Under the pieces are notes generated by a model, which was not told the origin of the DNA, made no database searches, and worked only from the letters and a program-made list of their open reading frames with translations. Source: Dyadobacter flavalbus (GTDB lineage: Bacteria > Bacteroidota > Bacteroidia > Cytophagales > Spirosomataceae). Taken from it: a stretch of DNA of 64,000 nucleotides. The position numbers were made by a program, and so were the translations under genes. Shown here in pieces: positions 1 through 7,696 of this stretch; within the stretch, counting starts at the first letter, position 1, and every line of letters starts with the position of its first letter. The stretch is taken from assembly GCF_006149045.1 (NCBI RefSeq), contig NZ_VBSN01000013.1:1-64000 (forward strand), read 5' to 3'.

Positions 1-78
1 TTGGATAGATATCATTTCAGAGCGCACCAGGGAATAGATCGAAAAAAGCCTGCAGAGCTGTTTGAAATGTGCGCCTAA
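1..78 (+). CDS. Possible C-terminal end of an unidentified gene
   Basis: From base 1 one plus-strand frame is open for 25 codons and ends in TAA. It reads LDRYHFRAHQGIDRKK, then PAELFEMCA. The composition looks protein-like, but only the tail is visible and no family can be named. It may belong to the host or to the unseen left part of the prophage. A chance open frame is possible. Confidence 0.25.
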   Translation: MDRYHFRAHQGIDRKKPAELFEMCA

Positions 79-122
79 AACAACTAACAAACCTAAATTA
101 GTGGTCTAACATAATCGAGGTA

Positions 123-206
123 TCATAGTTTGCCATTAGCAGTGCAATAATCCCGTAACACCTGTTCGCTTTCTTGAAGCAGTTCCGCAAGTTCCTGATT
201 TTTCAT
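123..206 (-). CDS. Tiny 27-aa open frame, hypothetical
   Basis: The frame starts at ATG 206, with an in-frame TAA five codons upstream that fixes the start, and encodes MKNQELAELLQESEQVLRDY followed by seven residues. The peptide is acidic and would form an amphipathic helix. There is no coupling to a neighbour and no clear promoter, so support is weak. Confidence 0.2.
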   Translation of the reverse strand: MKNQELAELLQESEQVLRDYCTANGKL

Positions 207-298
207 TTCTACGTAGAATTAAAAGGAAATATTTACCCTCAATAATCGTCCTATTTTGTATGAATTACAATTATACCTCACAGATTTGTCGTCTACCA

Positions 299-619
299 CT
301 ATTTCAGAATATCATCCTTATTAAACCCGGCCATTAACAATTCAATTGCATTTAGTTGCTGCTGTACCGAAATAGCATAATTGTAATCATGCTGGATGGA
401 CGCGCTTATTCGTCTGAATATTTTACTGTGTGCTTCAAAAATATCCTGCGTGCTCATCCACTTTTTGATTTCCAGCATATCCTTTACCTGGTAAAGCATG
501 GAAAGTGCCAATCGGATTTGAATAGGTATTGGCTTTTTTGGTGCTGCATATACCTGCTTTTTAACTTCTGCCATGATCTTAAATGTTGGATTATATCCAT
601 CAAGAAGGAATATATCCAT
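299..619 (-). CDS. Hypothetical protein, 106 aa
   Basis: I do not recognise this soluble, mostly helical protein. A shorter version could start at Met16 (MAEVKKQV). There is no signal peptide, no membrane segment and no metal-binding motif. It sits alone, convergent to nothing obvious, left of the tail operon, so it may be an early or accessory phage gene or flanking host DNA. A 102-aa frame on the other strand looks like its shadow. It lacks the ACACACT start element found on the phage late genes. Confidence 0.45.
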   Translation of the reverse strand: MDIFLLDGYNPTFKIMAEVKKQVYAAPKKPIPIQIRLALSMLYQVKDMLEIKKWMSTQDIFEAHSKIFRRISASIQHDYNYAISVQQQLNAIELLMAGFNKDDILK

Positions 620-929
620 TTATCTACTTTTCTCTTTTCAATAATTATGGCTGAGGCTTCATAATTGGAACAGACATTATTTTATCTTGTACAAATAGGT
701 GCTAATGTATTGTAGTATAAATTGAATTTTCCTATCTTACGAAAGCATTAAAGCAAATCCTTCTCTTTCATATTTAACAAATTAGCAGATGCATACTGTT
801 GACATCATAATTGATCCTATGCGGATCTTTTACCGGCTGCACCATGAAGAAATTTATAACGGCCTTTGCCTCGGAATGACGGTTTTCTTTGCTGTGTTGG
901 CGGCATTGGATAAGCCGGAAGTAGTAGAA
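620..929. other. Gene-poor AT-rich stretch
   Basis: No convincing gene is seen. A plus-strand frame from 789 to 998 has one hydrophobic segment but runs through the terminator and into the 3' end of the convergent lyase gene, so I did not accept it. This would be a natural edge of the late operon, but no att-like sequence matching the tmRNA 3' end is present. Confidence 0.5.
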
Positions 930-956
930 AAAGAGGAGCCGTTAAGCTCCCCTCTA
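930..956 (-). terminator. Intrinsic terminator of the leftward late operon
   Basis: On the minus strand, arms GAGGGGAGC and GCTCCTC form a GC-rich stem with a small bulge and a short loop, followed by five T. It lies 4 nt past the stop of the lyase gene at 960, the last gene of the leftward operon. Confidence 0.7.
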
Positions 957-959
957 AAA

Positions 960-1847
960 TCAAGCGATTGGCAGCGGGTTTTCCACACGAGACCATAAAC
1001 TCGTTTTGCCGTCTTTGCTGACGGTCATGTTTGCGTAATAGATTACAAACGTTTCATTAGCCGGTTGACGGTATGCGCCAAACTTCCAGTAAGGGCCTGT
1101 TTCGTCGTTATACCCGATACCTTCGTTTTCAAGGTTAACGACGTTCTGTTTTCCTTTCCAAACTTGTAGCAGCCCTTTTGTCGGGTTGAAACGCACTTTA
1201 ATCGTGATGTCGATCCATACGCCTCGTTCTACTTCAAATGTGCCGCGGGTAATGGCTTTTGGCTTTACGGTATGGATTCGGTCAGTAGCTGACGCACTGG
1301 TAACGGTAACAAAGTATTTGCCGTTTTTGGCAGACAAAAGAAGACCAACTGGAGGTGTGCTGGAAACATCACCTTTATCTTCCGCAGCATGGATTTGACC
1401 GATATACATAAATCCGTCCTCGGTCGGTTTCAGCGTGTCGCCGCCTTCAGGAATCATGAATTTATAATTTATCCAGATGTCGGTATCCCGTTTGAAGTTG
1501 GAGTTCTTCAAATAAAGCTCTGATCGTTCGCGGTTCTTGTTGTTTAGGTCACCGCTTTTACCATTTGATCCTTTCCAGACTTCACCGGGTCGGATCTCGA
1601 AACGCCAGACTTCATCTTTGAAACTGATCACTTGCTGTAAAGAGTGTGGCTTGTCCGGGTTTTGTGGCATGTAGTCGCCGGATTTAAGGCCAACGAGGAC
1701 ATTGTTAATAATTGCCGGGCCGAGTTTAAAAGATGAAACATCCGGCTTTGTCGGCTTGGTGGGTGTCTCCGGCACATCCGGCACGATTTCACAATTGCCA
1801 TCAGGCAGAGAAACGAGTTTCGTTCCCTTCAGAAAGATTGTTGTCAT
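960..1847 (-). CDS. Polysaccharide lyase-like (heparin-lyase/jelly-roll fold) phage protein
   Basis: The 295-aa product has a short N-terminal linker (about residues 1-60) and a concanavalin-like lyase domain. Landmarks are RFEIRPGE, NRERSEL, INYKFMIPEG, YIGQIH, GVWIDITIKV, GPYWKFGAYR and a final YYANMTV strand; the RSE and YWKFG.YR strings are typical of alginate/glucuronan and heparin-lyase-I-like enzymes. The same landmarks occur in the C-terminal half of the gene at 11715-13937, so the two are paralogues. It has no signal peptide. It is the last gene of the leftward operon and probably a capsule- or EPS-degrading receptor-binding or accessory protein. The substrate is unknown. The start is supported by an ACACACT element 9 nt upstream. 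Confidence 0.7.
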   Translation of the reverse strand: MTTIFLKGTKLVSLPDGNCEIVPDVPETPTKPTKPDVSSFKLGPAIINNVLVGLKSGDYMPQNPDKPHSLQQVISFKDEVWRFEIRPGEVWKGSNGKSGDLNNKNRERSELYLKNSNFKRDTDIWINYKFMIPEGGDTLKPTEDGFMYIGQIHAAEDKGDVSSTPPVGLLLSAKNGKYFVTVTSASATDRIHTVKPKAITRGTFEVERGVWIDITIKVRFNPTKGLLQVWKGKQNVVNLENEGIGYNDETGPYWKFGAYRQPANETFVIYYANMTVSKDGKTSLWSRVENPLPIA

Positions 1848-1856
1848 AAAAAAAAT

Positions 1857-1864
1857 AGTGTGTT
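1857..1864 (-). promoter_or_regulatory. ACACACT start element
   Basis: AACACACT lies 9 nt before the ATG at 1847, the longest spacing seen for this phage-specific element; no Shine-Dalgarno sequence is present. Confidence 0.5.
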
Positions 1865-2001
1865 AATTGCTGCTTAAAGATATTGAAATTATTGAGCTAA
1901 ATGGCTGATTAGTATATGTGTATGTAACAAAATGATGCAAATTAATAGAAAGATGAAAACATTTGGCGAAACGGTGTATTAAGCGTTTACTATGTTTATA
2001 T

Positions 2002-2697
2002 TTATTTGTTCTCCCATTTGTATTCATCCAATATAACCTCGTTAGTCCAATGAACAATATGCCTTAAAGCCGGAATCATAACTAGACTAAGTAATAATAT
2101 AAAGTAATTTATATGAAAACTATTAATAAAAAAAGCTCCAATAACTTGAAAAAGAAAAATGCGCCAATTTATATATCTAATTAAAACTAGTGCTTGAAAT
2201 AATGTTGTTTGAAGTATAAATTTCAATGTTACCTCCTTAACAAATAATCTAAATTCAAGCATACGGGCAACAATATCTATCAAACAAATAAAAAAAATGG
2301 ATCTAGGGCGAATATTTGCCGAGAAACCATAATAGTATTTATAAATACTTATAGTAAAAATAATTGAATAAGGAATTCGAATCAGATTACCTAATGCATA
2401 AATAATAGTATATTGGCTTAATGGGGTAACTTTTTTAAACTTAGTTTGCAGATTATCTAATGCTAATGAAATGAAAAATCCAGATGCGACAGAAGTAACA
2501 AATTCATCATATTTAGCATAATTTGAAAGGTATGGTATTTTCCAGTTATAAACTTTTTCTACAGTTAAAAGTATTCCAATTATAGTAATAACTACAAAAA
2601 CAAAAATCCTGATTTCTTTTGGAAACAACCAAGTTATTAATCTTTCTAATGAGGTTCCAACAAAGCCAAAAAATAAGTTTATGACCCAAGCTTCCAT
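2002..2697 (-). CDS. Polytopic membrane protein, hypothetical (moron candidate)
   Basis: The 231-aa protein is strongly hydrophobic, with about six to seven membrane segments (for example near residues 29-46, 66-80, 98-125 and 185-215). I do not recognise the family. The DNA is visibly more AT-rich than the genes on either side. The gene lacks the ACACACT element of neighbouring late genes and sits between the MuF head gene and the terminal lyase. These signs suggest an inserted cargo gene, perhaps acting on the lysogen's envelope or on superinfection. A holin role is unlikely at this size and distance from the endolysin. Confidence 0.65.
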   Translation of the reverse strand: MEAWVINLFFGFVGTSLERLITWLFPKEIRIFVFVVITIIGILLTVEKVYNWKIPYLSNYAKYDEFVTSVASGFFISLALDNLQTKFKKVTPLSQYTIIYALGNLIRIPYSIIFTISIYKYYYGFSANIRPRSIFFICLIDIVARMLEFRLFVKEVTLKFILQTTLFQALVLIRYINWRIFLFQVIGAFFINSFHINYFILLLSLVMIPALRHIVHWTNEVILDEYKWENK

Positions 2698-2823
2698 GTA
2701 CTTAATTTTATTTTGTCAATCATAAAATAGTAATTGAAGTATTTCGGTATAAGACATATTAGTTTTCAAACTAATCATAGAAACAATTTTCTGGTAGTCA
2801 TAGCTTATAAAGAAACCTTCAAA

Positions 2824-3891
2824 CTATCCAATACGTAATCCAGAATACTGCGGATTATCCCGGATGAAATAAGGAACTGATTTAGCCCGCAATATCCGGG
2901 AATTGTTTTCTTTAATCCATTTTAAATAGCCCGGATGAACATTCTTGACTTCGTTGCTGCTCTTGAAATCAGCTGTCGGTTCGTCGTTCAGAAGCTTCAA
3001 TTCAAGCTCGTTCATTACCTTGTTTGTTGCAAGAATGGAGACGACAAAGCACCGGCAGTTGCTATGCCAGCCAATAAAGCGGAATGTTTTTGGATACTTG
3101 CCGGCAAGCGGGCCGCAGACATCGCAGGTTGTTAAATTGTTGCTTCGCTTGACCTCGTACCCGACAACAAAATCAAGCTGCTGAAAGCGTTCGTAATCCG
3201 CAGTACGGTAACTCATGTTGATTTCTGTGCGGGTCAGCCTAAGCGCATTCTTGTAAGAACTCCGGTATACGCCCTGACCCGGATTAAAGTTCTTTGCCGC
3301 TTTGCTCAGGACCAGATTACCATGCTTGTCACGAACCCGGCGAAACAAGCGGTCAGGATCGATCATGTTTTGTTGTAAGTCCCGGGCGAGCGCAGCAGCT
3401 GATTTGCCTTCACCAATACCGATATCCAGACCAAATTCTAATTCGCTCCTGAACTGCTGAGTCTGTTTCCAGATCCGTTCAGATAATCCCATTCCGCCAA
3501 CCTTCCGGTTTTGAAAAGCGGATAACGCTGAAAGGTTCCGGTTCAAATAACGGCTCAGGACGCTTTCTGATAGTTTTGTAGTGTCCAGTACGGATTTTAC
3601 AAGATCATCGTTTTTGAGGGCAGAAATCAGCCAAACTTCATTAGTTCCGGCATTGATTGTTTTCAGCATTTCGGTATACATCGCCTGAAACAACAAATCC
3701 GCCTGCTGTTTGAGGACCTGATTGGCTTCAAAGGAAAATAGTTGGCCATCTGCAAGCCGGATATTCTGAGAAATCAGAACAGCGTCACGGATCGTTCTAG
3801 CATAAATCCGCTTGATCCGTTTGACATACTGCGTGATGGTTTCGAAGTGCTTTCTATCGTATGTAGTGTGGTCGAATGGTCTTTTGGGCAT
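2824..3891 (-). CDS. Phage head morphogenesis protein, MuF/SPP1 gp7-like
   Basis: The 355-aa protein is helical in its N-terminal two thirds. The conserved MuF-type domain follows at about residues 210-290: LTRTEIN, an aromatic stretch, then a cysteine/histidine cluster (TTCDVCGPLAGKYP ... GWHSNCRCF) that probably binds zinc. In SPP1-like phages this minor head protein sits inside the capsid at the portal and is ejected with the DNA. Its position downstream of terminase and portal fits. Its start lies 2 nt after the preceding stop, so translation is probably coupled. Confidence 0.85.
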   Translation of the reverse strand: MPKRPFDHTTYDRKHFETITQYVKRIKRIYARTIRDAVLISQNIRLADGQLFSFEANQVLKQQADLLFQAMYTEMLKTINAGTNEVWLISALKNDDLVKSVLDTTKLSESVLSRYLNRNLSALSAFQNRKVGGMGLSERIWKQTQQFRSELEFGLDIGIGEGKSAAALARDLQQNMIDPDRLFRRVRDKHGNLVLSKAAKNFNPGQGVYRSSYKNALRLTRTEINMSYRTADYERFQQLDFVVGYEVKRSNNLTTCDVCGPLAGKYPKTFRFIGWHSNCRCFVVSILATNKVMNELELKLLNDEPTADFKSSNEVKNVHPGYLKWIKENNSRILRAKSVPYFIRDNPQYSGLRIG

Positions 3892-3893
3892 TG

Positions 3894-4172
3894 TCAGTTA
3901 CTCTGAAAGAATGCTGAAATAAACATGGTTCTTTGATATTCTAACTTTGCCTCGTAAAGCTCAAGGATGCTCATTTGTACATGCATCGCCACGTCAGTTT
4001 TCAATTCAACTGTGATGCAGCCGGGATGATACAGGCTTTCGTATGCATGACTGATTTCACTCAAATCAATGAATGCGTCCTGCAACATCCAATGGTTTCT
4101 GGTAAGCGGAAGGCCTGCTTCGTCTCTTTCGATTCCTTCCTCGGTCATTACCCAAATCTTTACAATCTTCAT
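3894..4172 (-). CDS. Hypothetical protein, 92 aa, in the head-packaging operon
   Basis: This small acidic protein (MKIVKIWVMTEEGIERDEAG...) has no recognised domain. It lies between portal and MuF genes, 30 nt after the portal stop and 2 nt before the MuF start, so it is co-transcribed with packaging and head genes. It may be a minor head or portal-associated protein. It has no signal peptide, TM segment or start motif. Confidence 0.65.
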   Translation of the reverse strand: MKIVKIWVMTEEGIERDEAGLPLTRNHWMLQDAFIDLSEISHAYESLYHPGCITVELKTDVAMHVQMSILELYEAKLEYQRTMFISAFFQSN

Positions 4173-4202
4173 ATCCGTTGAGTTTACGTTTTTGGCAAAG
4201 TA

Positions 4203-5627
4203 CTAAAAAGCTGTTTCAAAAGTATCATTTGCTGCACGCTCTTTTTCCTCGGCTTGAATCTGTTTCAATTCGGCATCGACATCATCCACCAGGCCAGAAA
4301 GTGCAATCGAAGTTTTCTGCGAAACGATCGCTTTATTGCCGTTTGCCATAGTTAAGCGCTCAATCATTGCTTTCTGGTCGTTGATAATAAACGGCTGTAT
4401 TTCGGGTTCAATCAGCAGTTTGGAAGCAACTGGTTTAAGGGCCAGATTCATCGTTCCCACAAATGCTTTCAGAATGCTAATTCTTCTCTGCAGGTAATCA
4501 TCAAAGATTTCGCGTTTGTCCTGTACTTTCAAGTGAGCGTCCAGAAAAAGCATTTTCAACGCCTCCCCTGATATTTCACGTAGCCCTTTTACACTATCAA
4601 AGGAAATGTCCGGTGTCTGGGTGAATGAGAAGATAAACCGCAGCAATGTTTCAATTTCAAGGCGTACCGATTCCGGGGCCTGATCCCATGAAAGATAATA
4701 AGCCTTTGTTCCGGGTTCGCCCTGGATGATTGCGCCTTGCTCACCTTTCTTTGCCCAGCCTGTAATGTTCCCTTCAACAAAAATCTTCGGAGAAGCATGG
4801 TAATCGTTTGTTTCGGCAAAGTTTGAAAGCAGCTTTTCCAGACGGTCAATCTTGGACTGAACATCCTCCCATTCAACTTGTTCCTGAGAAGCATATACAA
4901 TCGGGATTTTCCCTATGGTATTTGGTACCGCAGGCTGTTCGGTCCACACATTACCATCCTGAATCCAAGTGCGCTTTTCCTCTGCGGTGTAGGTTTCAAA
5001 ATAGGTTTTCTTTTTATCCTCGTCGTCTTCAATGGTGAATTCTCGGCTGAAAGCAATCATGTCCCCGGTTTCATCAAACAAAGGATAAAGCTTGTTTCCG
5101 TCAGATGTATTGAAAGAAGTCACCCTGATCTTGAACTGAGTTGGAAAGCCGTAATCTTCATGAGATTCGGACTTGGCAACCGGAAACCAGCATTCAGCAA
5201 CCTGAGTGGTTTTGAAAAGCTCGCGGGCAATGCGGCGGTCAAATCCGTTTGATTTGTTTTCATGCAGGATGCGCTTCACTGCTTCCAATACTTGTTCTTC
5301 CTGGTCTGTTTCAGTTTCACATTGCAAAATTACAGGATTGCCAAAGACAAAGGAAACAGCGCGTTTTACGATCAGCTTTTGAAAAGGCAGAGCAATGCGG
5401 TTAACAAGTTCCTTACGATCGTAAACCATATTGCCCTCATCATCTTCTTTCATCACAATGCGGTCCGGCCGCTTAACCGTGTCGTAAATGTCATGCTTTT
5501 CAATGTCGTAAAGCGCAGTCAGCTTTTCAGTTTCTTCGCTGATCTTGTTGCGGCCCCGCAGCTTTTTAAGTTTGGTTGTAATATCCTGTTCCTGACCAAG
5601 CAACTGTGTTAATTCCTGTAAATTCAT
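4203..5627 (-). CDS. Phage portal protein (SPP1 gp6-like)
   Basis: The 474-aa protein has the length and layout of SPP1-type portals. The N-terminal region contains IALPFQKLIVKRAVSFVFGN, a typical portal wing segment. The core follows, and a stem/crown region near residues 340-400 includes the conserved DISFDSVKG.REISGEALK string. The portal dodecamer forms the vertex through which DNA is packed and to which connector proteins bind. It follows the large terminase directly, and its start element overlaps the terminase stop. Confidence 0.92.
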   Translation of the reverse strand: MNLQELTQLLGQEQDITTKLKKLRGRNKISEETEKLTALYDIEKHDIYDTVKRPDRIVMKEDDEGNMVYDRKELVNRIALPFQKLIVKRAVSFVFGNPVILQCETETDQEEQVLEAVKRILHENKSNGFDRRIARELFKTTQVAECWFPVAKSESHEDYGFPTQFKIRVTSFNTSDGNKLYPLFDETGDMIAFSREFTIEDDEDKKKTYFETYTAEEKRTWIQDGNVWTEQPAVPNTIGKIPIVYASQEQVEWEDVQSKIDRLEKLLSNFAETNDYHASPKIFVEGNITGWAKKGEQGAIIQGEPGTKAYYLSWDQAPESVRLEIETLLRFIFSFTQTPDISFDSVKGLREISGEALKMLFLDAHLKVQDKREIFDDYLQRRISILKAFVGTMNLALKPVASKLLIEPEIQPFIINDQKAMIERLTMANGNKAIVSQKTSIALSGLVDDVDAELKQIQAEEKERAANDTFETAF

Positions 5628-5637
5628 AATGTGTGTT
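5628..5637 (-). promoter_or_regulatory. ACACACT start element (variant)
   Basis: AACACACATT directly precedes the portal ATG at 5627 and overlaps the TAA stop of the terminase gene. With only 8 nt between the genes, a translational role is more likely than a promoter. Confidence 0.55.
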
Positions 5638-7144
5638 ATCTGAAATAAGCTGTGAGGTTCTGTGCCTTGTTACTATCCTTACCAAAGTATTCTGTCATTC
5701 CGGTTAATGCATCTTCCGCGTCATCATTCGCATTGCCGCCAGCTGCCATATAAGAGCAGACATGCTTTGCAAACTTGGGCCAACGTGCTTTCCAGTCTTC
5801 CGGAAAGACGATCAGGTTCTGAACCGATGCGCCGGCCGTAAAGATCCGGGAATACTTGTTCGCTGACTGATGAAACCATTCGATGCGCGTATCCTTGTTT
5901 CCGCGTAAACGCGTCTGCTGCTCCACGTTACGGGCGAAGCCGCGGCCACCATTGTTACTTTCAACCCTTGCCAGTTCTGTACCTTGTTCGTGAATCTGTT
6001 TTGCCACCATCGGCTCGGTTGTTTCCATGCCGGCCTGTGTGTAAATCACATCGGTAACATACATCGCGGTTTCTGTTTCAATATAAGCAATTGAGCACAG
6101 AAAATCAGTTCCAAGGTCAGCGGTATCGGTATATGTTTTCCGCATCCGGAATTTGGTAGCCGGGATGTAATCAATGCCCTGGTATGTTTTCCATGGCCTT
6201 CCGTACAGATAACCGCCAGCAGGCTGCGGGTTCTGCATGTACTGACGCTCAAATACCATGCTGTTTTGATCCTGCAAGGCTTTAAGTTCCTGTAAAGAAT
6301 GCTTGAATGGCCACAGCGCGATTTCATTCCCTTTGTCATCGGTTTGAATACATGGCAGGCTCAGCACTTCCCACTGTCCGGGTTCATTCTGCAACAGATA
6401 TCCGCATAAATCATTTTCGTGCAGACGCTGCATGATGATTATGATCGGTGTCTTGCGGCTGTTTACCCGGTTCTTGATGGTGGAATCATAACGCTGATTG
6501 ATACGCTCGCGCCGGGTTTCCGAATCAGCATCTTCGGGCTTGATCGGGTCGTCAATAATCAGCGCGCCGCCGAACTTGGTATGAATGCCGGCATCGACAA
6601 GAAAGTCATCCATGGTTCTTTCAAAGTCAGGATCATCTTGTTCTTCGGAATCAACCTGCCCCGCACCAAAACCTGTTACCTGACCGGCTGCCGATGTAGC
6701 GTAAACGCCTCCGCCTTTGGTTGTGTACCATTTCTTTTTACTGCGCGAGTCCTTCTTTATCATTACTTCTGGGTAAAGCTCCTGATACGCTTCATGCTCC
6801 ACAATTGACTTTACACCTTCACTGTTGTCAAGGGCAAGATCATCGGAGTAGCTCAAATGGATATACTTTGATGCCGGGTTTAAAGCAAGGCCATGCGAGA
6901 TGAAGTTCTTGACGGCAAGTTCGGTTTTACCATACCGCGGAGCGATGTTGATAATGGCCTTGGTAACTTCGCCGGCAAGGATGCGGTTCAGCAGATCACA
7001 AATCCTTTCATGATGCTTGTTGATGACAAACTTTCTGCTGTAAAGCTCCCGGAAGAAATAGCATGTGTAATTCATCAGGCTTTTCTGTGTAGCAAGCCTT
7101 GATAATGCGATACGCTTATACTCTTGTATTTCCGCCGGTGTCAT
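5636..7144 (-). CDS. terL: Terminase large subunit
   Basis: The 502-aa protein has an N-terminal ATPase and a C-terminal RNase H-like nuclease. Walker A-like APRYGKTE is at residues 68-75 and Walker B ALIIDD at 194-199; the nuclease begins with the acidic motif YTDTADLGTDF near residue 336. Between the TGFGAG motif (about 157-162) and Walker B there is a roughly 25-residue acidic stretch (VDSEEQDDPDFE...), longer than is usual there. TerL cuts concatemers and pumps DNA into the prohead through the portal. The start overlaps the small-subunit stop by 4 nt (ATGA). Confidence 0.95.
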   Translation of the reverse strand: MTPAEIQEYKRIALSRLATQKSLMNYTCYFFRELYSRKFVINKHHERICDLLNRILAGEVTKAIINIAPRYGKTELAVKNFISHGLALNPASKYIHLSYSDDLALDNSEGVKSIVEHEAYQELYPEVMIKKDSRSKKKWYTTKGGGVYATSAAGQVTGFGAGQVDSEEQDDPDFERTMDDFLVDAGIHTKFGGALIIDDPIKPEDADSETRRERINQRYDSTIKNRVNSRKTPIIIIMQRLHENDLCGYLLQNEPGQWEVLSLPCIQTDDKGNEIALWPFKHSLQELKALQDQNSMVFERQYMQNPQPAGGYLYGRPWKTYQGIDYIPATKFRMRKTYTDTADLGTDFLCSIAYIETETAMYVTDVIYTQAGMETTEPMVAKQIHEQGTELARVESNNGGRGFARNVEQQTRLRGNKDTRIEWFHQSANKYSRIFTAGASVQNLIVFPEDWKARWPKFAKHVCSYMAAGGNANDDAEDALTGMTEYFGKDSNKAQNLTAYFR

Positions 7145-7692
7145 TTATACTTGTCGTTAAAGAACTTTGAAAACATTTCAATGTCCTGCTCGGTCAGGTC
7201 AACACTCACGCGGACATTGCTTTTCTCCTCGGCATTGTATCCCATCACTTTGGAGATACTGTCAAGGGCCCGGATCTTATCGTAAATCTTGACCTTCTTT
7301 GTTTCGCCGATCGGAACGCCACCAGTATTCACTTCAAAAGTTTCAACACCGGCCAAAGCAACGGCCTGATCTTCATCCAGAGCACTGATTGACTTTAATA
7401 ATCCGTCCTCGTCATAGTAACCTCTGATGTCTGAAAATGCAATCTTTGCATACTGTTCAAGGATTCTCTCTTTTGATATAAGATACTTATTTTCCAACTT
7501 TTTATCAAGCTTATATTTATGTTCTTTAAGGTATTCCTGCACCTTAACTTCGCTTAACATTTGAGAGGCTTGAACAGCGGCAGTCTTTGCGGAGTACCCG
7601 GCCAGAATTGCGGCTTCTTTGCCGTTCTCGCAGACCAGATACTCATCACAAAATCTTTTTTTCTGCGCCGTTAATTTGACCTCCTTTTTCAT
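7141..7692 (-). CDS. terS: Terminase small subunit
   Basis: The 183-aa protein begins with the terminase-small-subunit signature: LTAQKKRFCDEYL, a GKEAAILAGYSAKTA helix-turn-helix, then A...ML....V..YL. It recognises the packaging site and feeds TerL. The C-terminal part is coiled and acidic. Overlap with terL (7141-7144) implies coupled translation. In most siphoviruses this gene opens the structural operon; here it lies about 17 kb downstream of the operon start. Confidence 0.93.
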   Translation of the reverse strand: MKKEVKLTAQKKRFCDEYLVCENGKEAAILAGYSAKTAAVQASQMLSEVKVQEYLKEHKYKLDKKLENKYLISKERILEQYAKIAFSDIRGYYDEDGLLKSISALDEDQAVALAGVETFEVNTGGVPIGETKKVKIYDKIRALDSISKVMGYNAEEKSNVRVSVDLTEQDIEMFSKFFNDKYK

Positions 7693-7696
7693 GGTA

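Noticed and set aside
1..300. Possible left attachment site
   Set aside because: I looked for the tmRNA 3'-end string (GGAGATGCGGGGAGTC or its complement) in the left part of the window and did not find it.
356..664. Plus-strand 102-aa frame opposite the 106-aa gene
   Set aside because: It is cysteine- and aromatic-rich and looks like the antisense shadow of 299-619.
789..998. Plus-strand 69-aa frame with one hydrophobic segment
   Set aside because: It runs through the minus-strand terminator at 930-956 and into the 3' end of the convergent lyase gene, and lacks a promoter or start element.
1863..2057. Minus-strand 64-aa frame
   Set aside because: It overlaps the membrane-protein gene in another frame, has a basic low-complexity composition and has no coupling or start signal.
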